Source: Streptomyces sp. NBC_01241 (GTDB taxonomy: Bacteria > Actinomycetota > Actinomycetes > Streptomycetales > Streptomycetaceae). Taken from it: a DNA stretch of 64,000 nucleotides. Position 1 is the first letter of the stretch, and each line of letters opens with the position of its first letter. A model generated the notes under the pieces. That model made no database searches and had not been told where the DNA came from. It saw nothing but the letters and a program-made list of their open reading frames with translations. Shown piece after piece: positions 38,308 to 47,913 of this stretch. Where the stretch lies: positions 6,358,501-6,422,500 of the forward strand of contig NZ_CP108494.1 of NCBI RefSeq assembly GCF_041435435.1, in the 5' to 3' direction. The translations under genes and the position numbers were made by a program.

Positions 38308-39831
38308 GTGAGCGGCAACGACGTGGCTGGTGGAGTAGTGGACGGTTTGAAAACGTACGAGGTGCGCACCTACGGGTGCCAGATGAACGTCCACGACTCG
38401 GAGCGGCTGTCCGGGCTACTGGAGGACGCGGGTTACGTACGTGCCGCGGAGGGCTCCGACGGCGACGCCGACGTCGTCGTCTTCAACACCTGCGCGGTCC
38501 GGGAGAACGCCGACAACAAGCTCTACGGCAACCTCGGCCGGCTCGCCCCGATGAAGACCAAGCGCCCCGGCATGCAGATCGCCGTCGGCGGCTGCCTGGC
38601 ACAGAAGGACCGCGACACCATCGTCCAGCGGGCCCCCTGGGTGGATGTCGTCTTCGGTACGCACAACATCGGCAAGCTGCCCGTGCTGCTGGAGCGCGCC
38701 CGCATCCAGGAAGAGGCGCAGATCGAGATCGCCGAATCCCTGGAGGCCTTCCCCTCCACGCTCCCCACCCGTCGCGAGTCCGCCTACGCGGCGTGGGTCT
38801 CCATCTCCGTCGGCTGCAACAACACCTGCACCTTCTGCATCGTCCCGGCGCTCCGCGGCAAGGAGAAGGACCGCCGCACCGGCGACATCCTCGCCGAGAT
38901 CGAGGCCCTGGTCGCCGAGGGCGTCTCGGAGATCACCCTGCTCGGCCAGAACGTGAACGCGTACGGTGCCGACATCGGCGACCGCGAGGCCTTCTCCAAG
39001 CTGCTGCGTGCCTGCGGGAGGATCGAGGGCCTGGAGCGGGTCCGCTTCACCTCGCCGCACCCCCGTGACTTCACGGACGACGTGATCGCGGCCATGGCCG
39101 AGACGCCCAACGTGATGCCTCAGCTGCACATGCCGCTGCAGTCGGGCTCGGACACCGTCCTCAAGGCGATGCGGCGTTCGTACCGGCAGGAGCGCTTCCT
39201 CGGCATCATCGAGAAAGTGCGCGCCGCGATGCCGGACGCCGCCATCTCCACCGACATCATCGTGGGCTTCCCCGGCGAGACCGAGGAGGACTTCGAGCAG
39301 ACGATGCACACGGTCCGCGAGGCGCGCTTCGCCAACGCCTTCACCTTCCAGTACTCCAAGCGCCCCGGAACCCCGGCCGCCGAGATGGCGGGGCAGATCC
39401 CCAAGGAGGTCGTCCAGGAGCGGTACATGCGCCTGTCCGCCCTCCAGGAGGAGATCTCCTGGGAGGAGAACAAGAAGCAGGTCGGCCGGACGCTGGAGAT
39501 CATGGTCGCGGAGGGCGAGGGCCGCAAGGACGGCGCCACCCACCGCCTCTCCGGCCGCGCCCCCGACAACCGCCTGGTCCACTTCACCAAGCCGGACGAG
39601 GACGTGCGTCCCGGCGATGTGGTCACCGTCGAGATCAGCTACGCCGCCCCGCACCACCTGCTCGCCGAGGGCGCCCCGCTGGGCGTACGGCGGACCCGGG
39701 CGGGCGACGCGTGGGAGAAGCGCACCGCCACCGAGGCCGCCAAGCCGGCCGGAGTGATGCTGGGCCTGCCCGGTATCGGCGCCCCGGCGCCCCTGCCTGC
39801 CGCGACGGCTCCCGGCTGCGGCTGCGACTGA
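38308..39831 (+). CDS. miaB: tRNA-2-methylthio-N6-dimethylallyladenosine synthase MiaB
   Basis: A radical-SAM methylthiotransferase of about 507 residues that adds the 2-methylthio group to i6A37 of tRNA. Start GTG 38308 is inferred; GTG 38338 is possible. The UPF0004 domain carries YGCQMNVHDSERL (C24), FNTCAVRE and GGCLAQ, and the radical-SAM cluster motif is CNNTCTFC. The TRAM domain follows near 375-445. It acts on the product of MiaA, encoded 1.5 kb downstream. Confidence 0.96.
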   Translation: MSGNDVAGGVVDGLKTYEVRTYGCQMNVHDSERLSGLLEDAGYVRAAEGSDGDADVVVFNTCAVRENADNKLYGNLGRLAPMKTKRPGMQIAVGGCLAQKDRDTIVQRAPWVDVVFGTHNIGKLPVLLERARIQEEAQIEIAESLEAFPSTLPTRRESAYAAWVSISVGCNNTCTFCIVPALRGKEKDRRTGDILAEIEALVAEGVSEITLLGQNVNAYGADIGDREAFSKLLRACGRIEGLERVRFTSPHPRDFTDDVIAAMAETPNVMPQLHMPLQSGSDTVLKAMRRSYRQERFLGIIEKVRAAMPDAAISTDIIVGFPGETEEDFEQTMHTVREARFANAFTFQYSKRPGTPAAEMAGQIPKEVVQERYMRLSALQEEISWEENKKQVGRTLEIMVAEGEGRKDGATHRLSGRAPDNRLVHFTKPDEDVRPGDVVTVEISYAAPHHLLAEGAPLGVRRTRAGDAWEKRTATEAAKPAGVMLGLPGIGAPAPLPAATAPGCGCD

Positions 39832-39941
39832 CACCGACGGGGGGACGGACGCGGCGGCGGGAAAGGACCGCAGAGGCGCGGGACGGGCGACGGCGGGAGA
39901 CGGGCGCGTCGCCGTCGCGCCCAGCCAGTACGCTGCCCACC

Positions 39942-40655
39942 ATGCTTGTCGCCGCCGCTGTCTGCCCCTGCCCGCCCCTGCTGGTACCCGACGTCGCCGC
40001 CGGTGCCGCCCCCGAGCTCGACGCGCTGCGGGACGCCTGCGCCGACGCCCTCGGCGTGCTCGCCGCGGCCCGGCCCGACCTGCTGCTCGTGATCGGGCCC
40101 GCGGACCTCGCGGGCCGAGGACCGCACCGCGAGGGAGCCACCGGCTCCTTCAAGGGCTTCGGAGTCGATCTCGACGTGCGGCTCGGGCGCGACCGCGGAA
40201 CCGTGTCGGACCGGCCCCTTCCGCCGTCCCTGGCCGTCGGCGCCTGGCTGCTCGCCCGGGCACGGTGGGCCGAGGCGCCGGTCGAAGGGCTCGGCGTGGG
40301 GGAGCCGCTCGAAACCGACCGCTGTACGAGTACGGGGCAGGACCTGGCCGCCAGGGCGGAACGGGTGGCGCTGCTGGTGATGGGCGACGGCAGTGCCTGC
40401 CGCACGGTCAAGGCCCCCGGCTATCTGGACGACCGCGCCGAGGCGTTCGACGCGGCGGCCGCCCACGCGCTGGGCACCGCCGACCCCGGCGCGCTGATCG
40501 CGCTCGACGCATTGCTGGCGTACGAGCTGAAAGCGGCGGGCCGGGCACCCTGGCAGGTGCTCGCGGGCGCGGGTGAGGGGGCGGGCCTGCGCGGACAACT
40601 GCTGTACGAGGACGCCCCGTACGGCGTGGGCTACCTGGTCGCCACCTGGTCCTGA
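39942..40655 (+). CDS. LigB-like (class III extradiol dioxygenase subunit B-fold) protein
   Basis: A 237-residue cytosolic protein conserved between miaB and miaA in Streptomyces. It starts MLVAAAVCPCPPLLVPDVAAG and has LLLVIGPADLAGRG and LLVMGDGSACRTVKAPGYLDDRA, as in the class III extradiol dioxygenase B-like family. The usual iron-binding His pair is not evident, so catalytic activity is doubtful. ATG 39942 is chosen from homology memory. Confidence 0.75.
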   Translation: MLVAAAVCPCPPLLVPDVAAGAAPELDALRDACADALGVLAAARPDLLLVIGPADLAGRGPHREGATGSFKGFGVDLDVRLGRDRGTVSDRPLPPSLAVGAWLLARARWAEAPVEGLGVGEPLETDRCTSTGQDLAARAERVALLVMGDGSACRTVKAPGYLDDRAEAFDAAAAHALGTADPGALIALDALLAYELKAAGRAPWQVLAGAGEGAGLRGQLLYEDAPYGVGYLVATWS

Positions 40656-40694
40656 CCGCCCGCCCGGACTCGCACCCGGGCGGATACGGACGAC

Positions 40695-40722
40695 GGCCGT
40701 GCAGCGTCAGCGCTACACGGCC
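40695..40722. terminator. Bidirectional terminator between convergent genes
   Basis: GGCCGTGCAGCG pairs with CGCTACACGGCC (one mismatch) around a TCAG loop, between the LigB-like gene and the antitoxin-like gene. Confidence 0.7.
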
Positions 40723-40749
40723 GTGCGTCGGATTTGATTCGGTTTGTGG

Positions 40750-41010
40750 TCACGAGGCGGGCGGCGTGCCGCCTTCGTCGTTCTTGGCGCCACTCTCGTC
40801 GTGCTTGTGGGTCAGGCGCTCGACTACGTCCTTGGCCTTCTTCGTGCCGGACTCGATCTTGTCGCTGTACTTGCCCTTGGTCTTTTGGTCGACCGTCCGT
40901 GCGGCCTTGTCGAGTCCCTGGTCGATCTTGTCCCCGTGCTGATGCGCGAGGTCGCCGACCTTTTCCTTGGCGGGGCTCAGCTTCGCCTTCAAATTGTCCA
41001 GGAAGCCCAT
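40750..41010 (-). CDS. MT0933-like antitoxin-family protein
   Basis: An 86-residue Lys/Asp-rich protein (MGFLDNLKAKLSPAKEKV...) resembling the MT0933/Rv0909 antitoxin family common in actinobacteria, with an amphipathic N-terminal helix and a charged tail. ATG 41010 is preceded by GGAAGG. No toxin gene is adjacent, so the antitoxin label is only a family name here. Confidence 0.8.
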   Translation of the reverse strand: MGFLDNLKAKLSPAKEKVGDLAHQHGDKIDQGLDKAARTVDQKTKGKYSDKIESGTKKAKDVVERLTHKHDESGAKNDEGGTPPAS

Positions 41011-41331
41011 CGGGCACCTTCCCTGCTGGGGGACTAGGGCGGGCGTCCTCCTGCGGCCTCGCTGCCGGCCGCCTCGTCGGGCAGCCCTGGGGGCGAACGG
41101 CAAACCGTGAAAAAACGCCCGTATTCACTTACGAATTCTACTGGTATCGCCAAAGATCCGCGCCGTTCGGAGCGGAGGCGGGGCGGAGGCGGAGCGGCGA
41201 CGAGGCGGAGGTGGGGTGGCGACGGGGCGGAGGCGGGGCGGAGGCGGGGCGGGAAGGCCGAACGGCCCCCGTTCGCAGCCGGTCACGTCACTCATTCGGG
41301 AAGAGGCCCAGAGGTTTGCGAGACTGGGGCG
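41011..41331. promoter_or_regulatory. Divergent region before miaA with a G4-type repeat
   Basis: A 321-bp spacer. At 41120-41155 it has A/T-richer sequence suitable for a promoter; from 41170 to 41255 it is a purine/GC tandem array of GGGGCGGAGGC-type units. Confidence 0.45.
41213..41249 (+). repeat. Four GGGG runs at exact 11-bp spacing (G-quadruplex motif)
   Basis: GGGG occurs at 41213, 41224, 41235 and 41246, each separated by 7 nt, two of the spacers being CGGAGGC. This fits a four-layer quadruplex with long loops, about 80 nt before the miaA start. Confidence 0.75.
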
Positions 41332-42270
41332 GTGAGAAGTTCAGCTCCCGCACCGCGGGTCATCACCGTCGTCGGTCCCACTGCAGCCGGAAAGTCCGAT
41401 CTGGGGGTATTTCTTGCTCAGCAACTCGACGGCGAAGTGGTCAATGCCGACTCCATGCAGCTCTACCGGGGGATGGATATCGGCACCGCGAAGCTGACGC
41501 TCTCCGAGCGCGGAAACGTTCCGCATCACCTGCTGGACATCTGGGACGTCACCGAGACCGCCAGTGTCGCCGAGTACCAGCGGCTGGCCCGGGCGGAGAT
41601 CGACCGGCTGCTCGCCGCAGGCCGCACCCCCGTCCTGGTCGGCGGTTCCGGACTCTATGTGAAGGGCGCCATCGACGCCCTGGAGTTCCCCGGCACGGAC
41701 CCCGGCGTCAGGGCCAGGCTGGAGGAGGAACTGGTCGAGCGCGGCTCCGGGACCCTGCACGCCCGGCTCGCCGCCGCCGACCCCGAAGCGGGCCGGGCCA
41801 TCCTGCCGAGCAACGGCCGCCGCATCGTCAGGGCCCTCGAAGTCATCGAGATCACCGGCAAGCCCTTCACCGCCAACCTCCCCGGTAACGATGCGGTGTA
41901 CGACACCGTCCAGATCGGCGTCGACGTGGCCCGCCCCGAACTCGACGAACGCATCGCCCTGAGAGTCGACCGGATGTGGGCGGCCGGACTCGTGGACGAG
42001 GTGCGCGCCCTGGAGGCGCACGGTCTGCGCGAGGGGCGCACCGCATCCAGGGCGCTCGGCTACCAGCAGGTGCTGGCCGCACTGGCCCAGGAGCGCACCG
42101 AGGACGAGGCGCGCGTTGAGACCATTCGCGCCACCAAGCGATTCGCGCGCCGTCAGGACTCATGGTTTCGCCGTGATCCGCGGGTCCACTGGCTCAATGG
42201 CGCCGAAGAGCATCGCGGGGAACTTCCGCACCAGGCGCTGGCGTTGGTCGAACGAGCGGTTACAGCCTGA
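41332..42270 (+). CDS. miaA: tRNA dimethylallyltransferase MiaA
   Basis: The enzyme, about 312 residues, that prenylates A37 of tRNA. GTG 41332 (VRSSAPAPRVITVVG) is chosen; upstream frame is repeat sequence. P-loop VGPTAAGKSDLG near residue 16, the DSMQLYRGMDIGTAK segment with the catalytic Asp near 40, GGSGLYVKG, and RASRALGYQQ-type motif TASRALGYQQVL near 240. MiaB then methylthiolates the product. Confidence 0.96.
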   Translation: MRSSAPAPRVITVVGPTAAGKSDLGVFLAQQLDGEVVNADSMQLYRGMDIGTAKLTLSERGNVPHHLLDIWDVTETASVAEYQRLARAEIDRLLAAGRTPVLVGGSGLYVKGAIDALEFPGTDPGVRARLEEELVERGSGTLHARLAAADPEAGRAILPSNGRRIVRALEVIEITGKPFTANLPGNDAVYDTVQIGVDVARPELDERIALRVDRMWAAGLVDEVRALEAHGLREGRTASRALGYQQVLAALAQERTEDEARVETIRATKRFARRQDSWFRRDPRVHWLNGAEEHRGELPHQALALVERAVTA

Positions 42271-42371
42271 TCACGTGATGGCATCGGGAGGCCCTGCCCG
42301 TCATTTCGGCGACCGGGAGCGTGCCATCATCGAGCATCGATCGACCAGTGGAGTCCGAGTTGGGAGGGCGC

Positions 42372-42815
42372 GTGGCGATGGAGGCCGGCCCTCGCGACAC
42401 AGAACAAGACGCACCGGACGCGCTGCATGATGCAGGAAGCTTGAGCCCCGACGGGCCCGATGAGCTCGAAACGACCCCCGAGGTCGAGGTCGAGCTCAGG
42501 CCCGCGCGGCGTCTGCGTATCTGGCAGCTCGCGCCGATCGTCATGCTCGCCGCCGTGGGATCGCTGATGTTCGCGTTCCCGTTGGCGTTCGAGTTCGGCG
42601 ACGGCGGCGCGGTCGTCGCCATGCTGGGCCTGCTGATCAGCTGCTGCGCCGCGGGCTGGGGCATGATGGCCGCCCGCCGTGTGGGATACACCTGGCCCGG
42701 GCTGTCGCAGAAGGGCTCGGGCGAGAGATCCGACTGGCGCGTGATCGCCCTGTACGTCGCCGTGTGCGCCGCACTGGTCGCCCTGGCCATCTGGCGCGTG
42801 GCCCGGCTCCGCTGA
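42372..42815 (+). CDS. Small membrane protein of unknown function
   Basis: A protein of about 147 residues starting at GTG 42372 with GGGAGG upstream. The first 50 residues are acidic (DELETTPEVEVEL); then three likely membrane helices (IVMLAAVGSLMFAFPLAF; AVVAMLGLLISCCAAGWGMM; VIALYVAVCAALVALAIW). Located between miaA and dapF in Streptomyces. No function is known to me. Confidence 0.75.
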   Translation: MAMEAGPRDTEQDAPDALHDAGSLSPDGPDELETTPEVEVELRPARRLRIWQLAPIVMLAAVGSLMFAFPLAFEFGDGGAVVAMLGLLISCCAAGWGMMAARRVGYTWPGLSQKGSGERSDWRVIALYVAVCAALVALAIWRVARLR

Positions 42816-42985
42816 CGGACGCCGCGGTCCCGGCGACCGACGCTGCGGTCCCGGCGACCGATGCCACCGCATCGCCGGTGCGACGCCCGGCCGCTGTCCG
42901 GTGCCCCGTTGTCCGGCCTCTCCCTCATGCCCCGCCCCACAGCCCGGTCTCGTCGGCTGTCGGTGCTGCCTCGTACAGTTGCCCT

Positions 42986-43858
42986 GTGAGCACCTCGCAG
43001 ATCGCCTTCCTCAAGGGGCACGGCACCGAGAACGACTTTGTGATCGTTCCCGACCCGGACAACGCCGTCGACCTGCCCGCGCCCGTCGTCGCCCGCCTGT
43101 GCGACCGCCGGGCGGGTATCGGCGGGGACGGGCTGCTGCATGTCGTACGGTCCGCCGCGCACCCGGAGGCACGGGCCATGGCGGACGAGGCCGAGTGGTT
43201 CATGGACTATCGCAATGCCGACGGCTCGATCGCCGAGATGTGCGGCAACGGCGTGCGGGTCTTCGCCCGCTATCTGCAGCGTGCCGGGCACGTCGAGGAG
43301 GGCGACCTCGCCGTCGCGACCCGCGGCGGTGTGAAGAAGGTGCACCTCGCCAAGGGCGGCGACATCACGGTCTCCATGGGGCGTGCGCTGCTTCCCGAGG
43401 ACGGCGTCACGGTCAGCGTCGACGGCCGCGGCTGGGCCGCCCGCAATGTGAACATGGGCAATCCGCACGCCGTCGCCTTCGTCGACGACCTGGCGCACGC
43501 CGGTGATCTGCGCTCCGTACCGCCGTACAGCCCCGCGACCGTCTACCCCGACGGCGTGAACATCGAATTCGTCGTGGACCGCGGACCGGGCCACGTCGCC
43601 ATGCGGGTCCATGAGCGCGGCTCGGGCGAGACCCGCTCCTGCGGGACGGGCGCCTGCGCCGTGGCCGTCGCCGCGGCCCGCAGGGACGGCGCCGACCCCG
43701 CGGAGACCGGCACTCCGGTCACGTACACGGTCGATCTGCTCGGCGGCACCCTCGTGATCACCGAGCGGCCCGACGGCGAGATCGAGATGACCGGCACCGC
43801 CGTGATCGTCGCCGAGGGCGTGATCGAGCCGGCCTGGCTCGAATCATTCAGCGGCTGA
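42986..43858 (+). CDS. dapF: Diaminopimelate epimerase DapF
   Basis: A 290-residue cofactor-independent epimerase converting LL- to meso-diaminopimelate for lysine and peptidoglycan. GTG 42986 (VSTSQIAFLKGHGTEND). The two catalytic cysteines lie in DGSIAEMCGNGVR (C86) and GETRSCGTGACA. Streptomyces cell walls use LL-DAP, so here the enzyme mainly feeds lysine synthesis (known biology). A hairpin at 43861-43887 follows directly. Confidence 0.96.
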   Translation: MSTSQIAFLKGHGTENDFVIVPDPDNAVDLPAPVVARLCDRRAGIGGDGLLHVVRSAAHPEARAMADEAEWFMDYRNADGSIAEMCGNGVRVFARYLQRAGHVEEGDLAVATRGGVKKVHLAKGGDITVSMGRALLPEDGVTVSVDGRGWAARNVNMGNPHAVAFVDDLAHAGDLRSVPPYSPATVYPDGVNIEFVVDRGPGHVAMRVHERGSGETRSCGTGACAVAVAAARRDGADPAETGTPVTYTVDLLGGTLVITERPDGEIEMTGTAVIVAEGVIEPAWLESFSG

Positions 43859-43860
43859 GG

Positions 43861-43887
43861 CATGCCGGGGCGTGCGAGCCCGGCATG
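43861..43887. terminator. Hairpin after dapF
   Basis: CATGCCGGG pairs with CCCGGCATG directly after the dapF stop. Confidence 0.65.
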
Positions 43888-44047
43888 ATCCAAACGAGCG
43901 GCCCCGGAGCTTCGCTCGAATGGGTGATCCGTTTCACGCTGAGCGAGAGGCGGACTCCGCCACGTGGTGGGCTCGGTAGCATCAAGCACCGGCCCGGAGG
44001 CGCGACCGCACCTTCCCACCGCCGGTCGACGTCGCCGGAGGTGCCCC

Positions 44048-46207
44048 ATGAGTGCAGAGGCCACCAACCCAGGTGCTCCCATCCGCAGACGGGGCCGTCC
44101 CCGGATCGATTTCCGCAGGCTCGGCCGCGTCGCGCTGCTCGGCCCGGTCTCCCGCGACCGGCTGCCCGACGCGATCGGCCATGTCGCCGAGGCCCACCGG
44201 GCCCACCACCCGGATGCCGACCTCTCCGTCCTGCACCGGGCCTACGTACTCGCGGAGTCCTCGCACCGCGGGCAGATGCGCAAGAGCGGCGAGCCGTACA
44301 TCACGCACCCGCTCGCCGTCACGCTGATCCTCGCCGAGCTCGGCGCCGAGACCACGACACTCACCGCCTCGCTGCTCCACGACACCGTCGAGGACACCGA
44401 GGTGACTCTCGATCAGGTGAGGGACCAGTTCGGCAAAGAGGTCTGCTACCTCGTCGACGGCGTCACCAAACTCGAGAAGGTCGACTACGGAGCAGCGGCC
44501 GAACCCGAGACCTTCCGCAAGATGCTGGTCGCCACCGGGGACGACGTCCGGGTGATGTCGATCAAGCTTGCCGACCGGCTGCACAACATGCGCACCCTCG
44601 GCGTAATGCGCCCCGAAAAACAGGTCAGGATCGCCAAGGTCACCAGGGACGTGCTGATCCCGCTGGCCGAACGGCTCGGCGTGCAGGCACTCAAGACCGA
44701 GCTGGAGGACCTCGTCTTCGCGATCCTCCACCCCGAGGAGTACGAACACACCCGCGCGCTGATCGCCGCCGCGTCTGCGCACCCGGACGCCTCTGGTGCC
44801 GCGGGCGCCCAGGACCCGCTCGCAGCCATCACCGAGAACGTCGGGGCGGTGCTGCGGGAGGCCGGCATTCCGGCAGAGGTCCTCATCAGGCCGCGCCACT
44901 ACGTCTCCGTGCACCGGGTCAGGATCAAACGCGGCGAACTGCGCGGCACCGACTTCGGCCGGCTGCTGGTCCTCGTCGGCGAGGACGCCGACTGCTACGC
45001 CGTACTCGGCGAACTGCACACCTGCTTCACCCCGGTGATCTCCGAGTTCAAGGACTTCATCGCCGCCCCCAAATTCAACCTGTACCAGTCACTGCACACC
45101 GCGGTCGTGGGCCCCGACGGGGCGGTCGCCGAAGTCCTCATCCGCACGCACCGGATGCACAAGGTCGCCGAGGCCGGCGTCATCGCCCTCGGCAATCCGT
45201 ACGCCGCGGACAGCGGCTCCGGGCCCCAGACCGCCGAACCCGCGGACGGAGAGCGCGCCGACCCGACCCGCCCCGGCTGGCTCTCCAGACTCCTCTCGTG
45301 GCAGCAATCCGCCCCGGACTCCGACACCTTCTGGACCACGCTCCGCGCCGACCTCGCCCAGGACCGGGAGATCACGGTCTTCCACACCGACGGCGGCACG
45401 CTCGGTCTGCCCGCCGGAGCCAGCTGTGTCGACGCCGCCTACGCGCAGTACGGGGACGAGGCACACGGCTGCATCGGTGCCCGGGTCAACGGCCGGCTCG
45501 CCACCCTTGGCACCATCCTGAGCGACGGCGACACCGTGCAACTGCTGCTCACCGAGGACATCGGTTCCGGCCCCTCGCCCGACTGGCTCGACCACGCCCG
45601 CACCCCCGCCGCCCGCATCGCCATCACCGGCTGGTTCGACGCCCATCCCGAGGACGCCCCGAGTCCGCACGGCAACAGGCCCGCGGCGCCCAGGACACCC
45701 GGACCACAGCCCCAGACAACCGCCGGTCCCGGCGGCGACAGGCCCGGGGTCCGCGCCGCGAACGCCATGGTGGACCGGCTGGACGCCACCGTACGTCTCG
45801 CGGGCTGCTGCACCCCCGTACCCCCCGACGCCGTCACCGGTTTCGTCGTGCGCGGCGGCGCCGTCACCGTGCACCGGCTGGAATGCCCCTCCGTCTCCCG
45901 GATGCAGTCCGTCGGCCGGGTTCCGGTCCCGGTGACCTGGGGCGACGCGGCCGGATGCCGGGTCACCCTGGTCGCCGAGTCCTTCGGACGGCCCCGGCTG
46001 CTCGCCGACCTCACCGAGGCGATCGCGGCGGCGGACGCGGCGATCATCTCCGCCACCGTCGAACCACCCAGCGAACAGCGCGTGCGGCACACCTACACCT
46101 TGCAGCTCCCCGACGCCGCAGGGCTGCCGGCGCTGATGCGCGCGATGCGTGAGGTACCCGGGGTGTACGACGTGAGCCGCGCCAAGCACCCGACAGCCAC
46201 CGTCTGA
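44048..46207 (+). CDS. rshA: RelA/SpoT homologue RshA
   Basis: A 719-residue long RSH protein acting on (p)ppGpp. ATG 44048 has GGAGG upstream. The HD hydrolase domain looks complete (HPLAVTLILAELG, LLHDTVEDTEV, KLADRLHNMRTLG). The synthetase domain keeps HYVSVHRVRIKRG and KFNLYQSLHTAVVG, but the Asp-x-x-x-x-Arg motif is changed to DFGRLLVLVG, without the Arg. A TGS domain (TVFHTDGGTLGLPAG) and C-terminal Cys/ACT segments (AGCCTPVPPDAVTG) follow, after a linker longer than usual. In S. coelicolor a second RSH named rshA sits at this position; the name rests on synteny. Confidence 0.9.
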   Translation: MSAEATNPGAPIRRRGRPRIDFRRLGRVALLGPVSRDRLPDAIGHVAEAHRAHHPDADLSVLHRAYVLAESSHRGQMRKSGEPYITHPLAVTLILAELGAETTTLTASLLHDTVEDTEVTLDQVRDQFGKEVCYLVDGVTKLEKVDYGAAAEPETFRKMLVATGDDVRVMSIKLADRLHNMRTLGVMRPEKQVRIAKVTRDVLIPLAERLGVQALKTELEDLVFAILHPEEYEHTRALIAAASAHPDASGAAGAQDPLAAITENVGAVLREAGIPAEVLIRPRHYVSVHRVRIKRGELRGTDFGRLLVLVGEDADCYAVLGELHTCFTPVISEFKDFIAAPKFNLYQSLHTAVVGPDGAVAEVLIRTHRMHKVAEAGVIALGNPYAADSGSGPQTAEPADGERADPTRPGWLSRLLSWQQSAPDSDTFWTTLRADLAQDREITVFHTDGGTLGLPAGASCVDAAYAQYGDEAHGCIGARVNGRLATLGTILSDGDTVQLLLTEDIGSGPSPDWLDHARTPAARIAITGWFDAHPEDAPSPHGNRPAAPRTPGPQPQTTAGPGGDRPGVRAANAMVDRLDATVRLAGCCTPVPPDAVTGFVVRGGAVTVHRLECPSVSRMQSVGRVPVPVTWGDAAGCRVTLVAESFGRPRLLADLTEAIAAADAAIISATVEPPSEQRVRHTYTLQLPDAAGLPALMRAMREVPGVYDVSRAKHPTATV

Positions 46208-46315
46208 CTCCCCGTCCGGCTCCGCCGTGCAGCGCCATCTGCCGCGGTGATCTCGTTCGAGTGGCGCGGCGCGCGCCGCACCTGCCCGGGTGGGAGTCGC
46301 TGGTAGCGGTAGTTC

Positions 46316-47770
46316 ATGCCGTTCATCTCCCGCCGTCTGCGGGCCGCTCTGCTGGCCACCGCATCGGCCACCCTCGTTGCCGCCGCCCTCCCCTCACCCG
46401 TGCCGCTCGGCATCGGCGATCCGCTCTTCCCGCACCTCGGCAATCCCGGGTACGACGTCCTCTCGTACGACATCGGACTGACCTACCACGGCAGCAACAG
46501 CAAGCCGCTGGACGCCGTCACGACGATCGACGCGCGGACCACCGAACCGCTGGACCGGATCAACCTCGACTTCACCCGGGGCACGGTCCATACGGTCGAA
46601 ATCAACGGTCTGCGCGCCGACTTCGCCGTGGCGGACGAGGACCTGGTCATCAAGCCGCCCGCCCGGCTCCCGGCCGGAGTGCCGCTGCACATCACCGTCC
46701 GGCACACCAGCGACCCGCGCGGCGACCGGGACACCGGCGGCTGGCTGCGCACCGCCGACGGACTGGCCATGGCCAATCAGGCCGACGCCGCGCACCGGGT
46801 CTTCCCGAGCAATGACCACCCCGCCGACAAGGCCTTCTTCACCTTCCGGATCACCGCGCCCAAGGACCTCACGGTGGTCGCCAACGGCCTGCCCGCGGGC
46901 ACGGTCCGGCACGGTGCCGACACCACTTGGACCTACCGGACCGAACACCCCATGGCCACCGAACTGGCCCAGGTCACCATCGGCCGTTCCACCGTCCTGC
47001 GACGCACCGGGCCGAACGGACTGCCGGTGCGTGACGTGGTGCCGAGCGCCGACCGCAAGCAGCTGGAACCCTGGCTGGCCAAGACGCCCGCTCAGCTGGA
47101 ATGGCTGGAACAGCAGGTCGGCCGCTACCCCTTCGAGACGTACGGACTGCTGGTCGCCGCCACCGACACGGGCTTCGAGCTGGAGACCCAGACGCTCTCG
47201 CTCTTCGAACGGTCCCTGTTCACCCAGACCGCCTACCCCGAGTGGTACGTCGAGTCGATCATGGTGCACGAGCTCGCCCACCAATGGTTCGGCGACAGCG
47301 TCTCCCCGCAAGCCTGGTCCGATCTGTGGCTCAACGAGGGACACGCCACCTGGTACGAGGCCCGCTACGCCGAGGAGCACGCCGGCAAGGCACTGGAAGG
47401 CCGCATGCGCGAGGCGTACACCAAGTCCGACGGCTGGCGCGCCGCGGGCGGACCGCCGGCCCGCCCCGACATTCCGGCGCCCGGACAGAAGCTCAGCCTG
47501 TTCCGGCCGGTGGTGTACGACGGCAGCGCACTGGTCCTTTACGCGCTGCGCCAGGAGATCGGCGAGAGCGCGTTCGACCGCCTGGAGCGGACGTGGGTGA
47601 AGAAGCACCGCGACTCGAACGCCGCCACCGTGGACTTCGTCCGGCTGGCGTCACAGACCGCGGGCCGCGACCTGACCACGTTCTTCGACGGCTGGCTGTA
47701 CGGCGCGAAGACCCCGCCCATGCCGGGGCACCCGGACTGGCAAAGCGCCGAACCCGCCGGACAGCGGTAA
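46316..47770 (+). CDS. Secreted M1-family metallopeptidase
   Basis: A 484-residue zinc aminopeptidase-like enzyme with a signal peptide (LRAALLATASATLVAAALPSP, in part). The zinc site HELAHQWFGDS lies near residue 318 with the third ligand Glu in WLNEGHATWYEA about 20 residues later. The GAMEN-type exopeptidase motif is replaced by FELETQTLS. Shorter than PepN, as usual for secreted Streptomyces M1 enzymes. Substrates unknown. Confidence 0.92.
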   Translation: MPFISRRLRAALLATASATLVAAALPSPVPLGIGDPLFPHLGNPGYDVLSYDIGLTYHGSNSKPLDAVTTIDARTTEPLDRINLDFTRGTVHTVEINGLRADFAVADEDLVIKPPARLPAGVPLHITVRHTSDPRGDRDTGGWLRTADGLAMANQADAAHRVFPSNDHPADKAFFTFRITAPKDLTVVANGLPAGTVRHGADTTWTYRTEHPMATELAQVTIGRSTVLRRTGPNGLPVRDVVPSADRKQLEPWLAKTPAQLEWLEQQVGRYPFETYGLLVAATDTGFELETQTLSLFERSLFTQTAYPEWYVESIMVHELAHQWFGDSVSPQAWSDLWLNEGHATWYEARYAEEHAGKALEGRMREAYTKSDGWRAAGGPPARPDIPAPGQKLSLFRPVVYDGSALVLYALRQEIGESAFDRLERTWVKKHRDSNAATVDFVRLASQTAGRDLTTFFDGWLYGAKTPPMPGHPDWQSAEPAGQR

Positions 47771-47913
47771 ACCCGAGTGACGGGCCCCGCGGACCATGCC
47801 ACTATCGTCGGGTCGCCGCGGCGGCCCCACCGTGGATTTCCGACAGCGGGAATCATCGGGAAAGGTCACGCGTTGTGACTGATGTAACGGACTTCCATCG
47901 ACGTAAGGATCCA

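Noticed and set aside
40750..41010. Toxin-antitoxin pair at the MT0933-like gene
   Set aside because: No toxin-like small gene lies next to it; the neighbours are miaA and a LigB-like gene.
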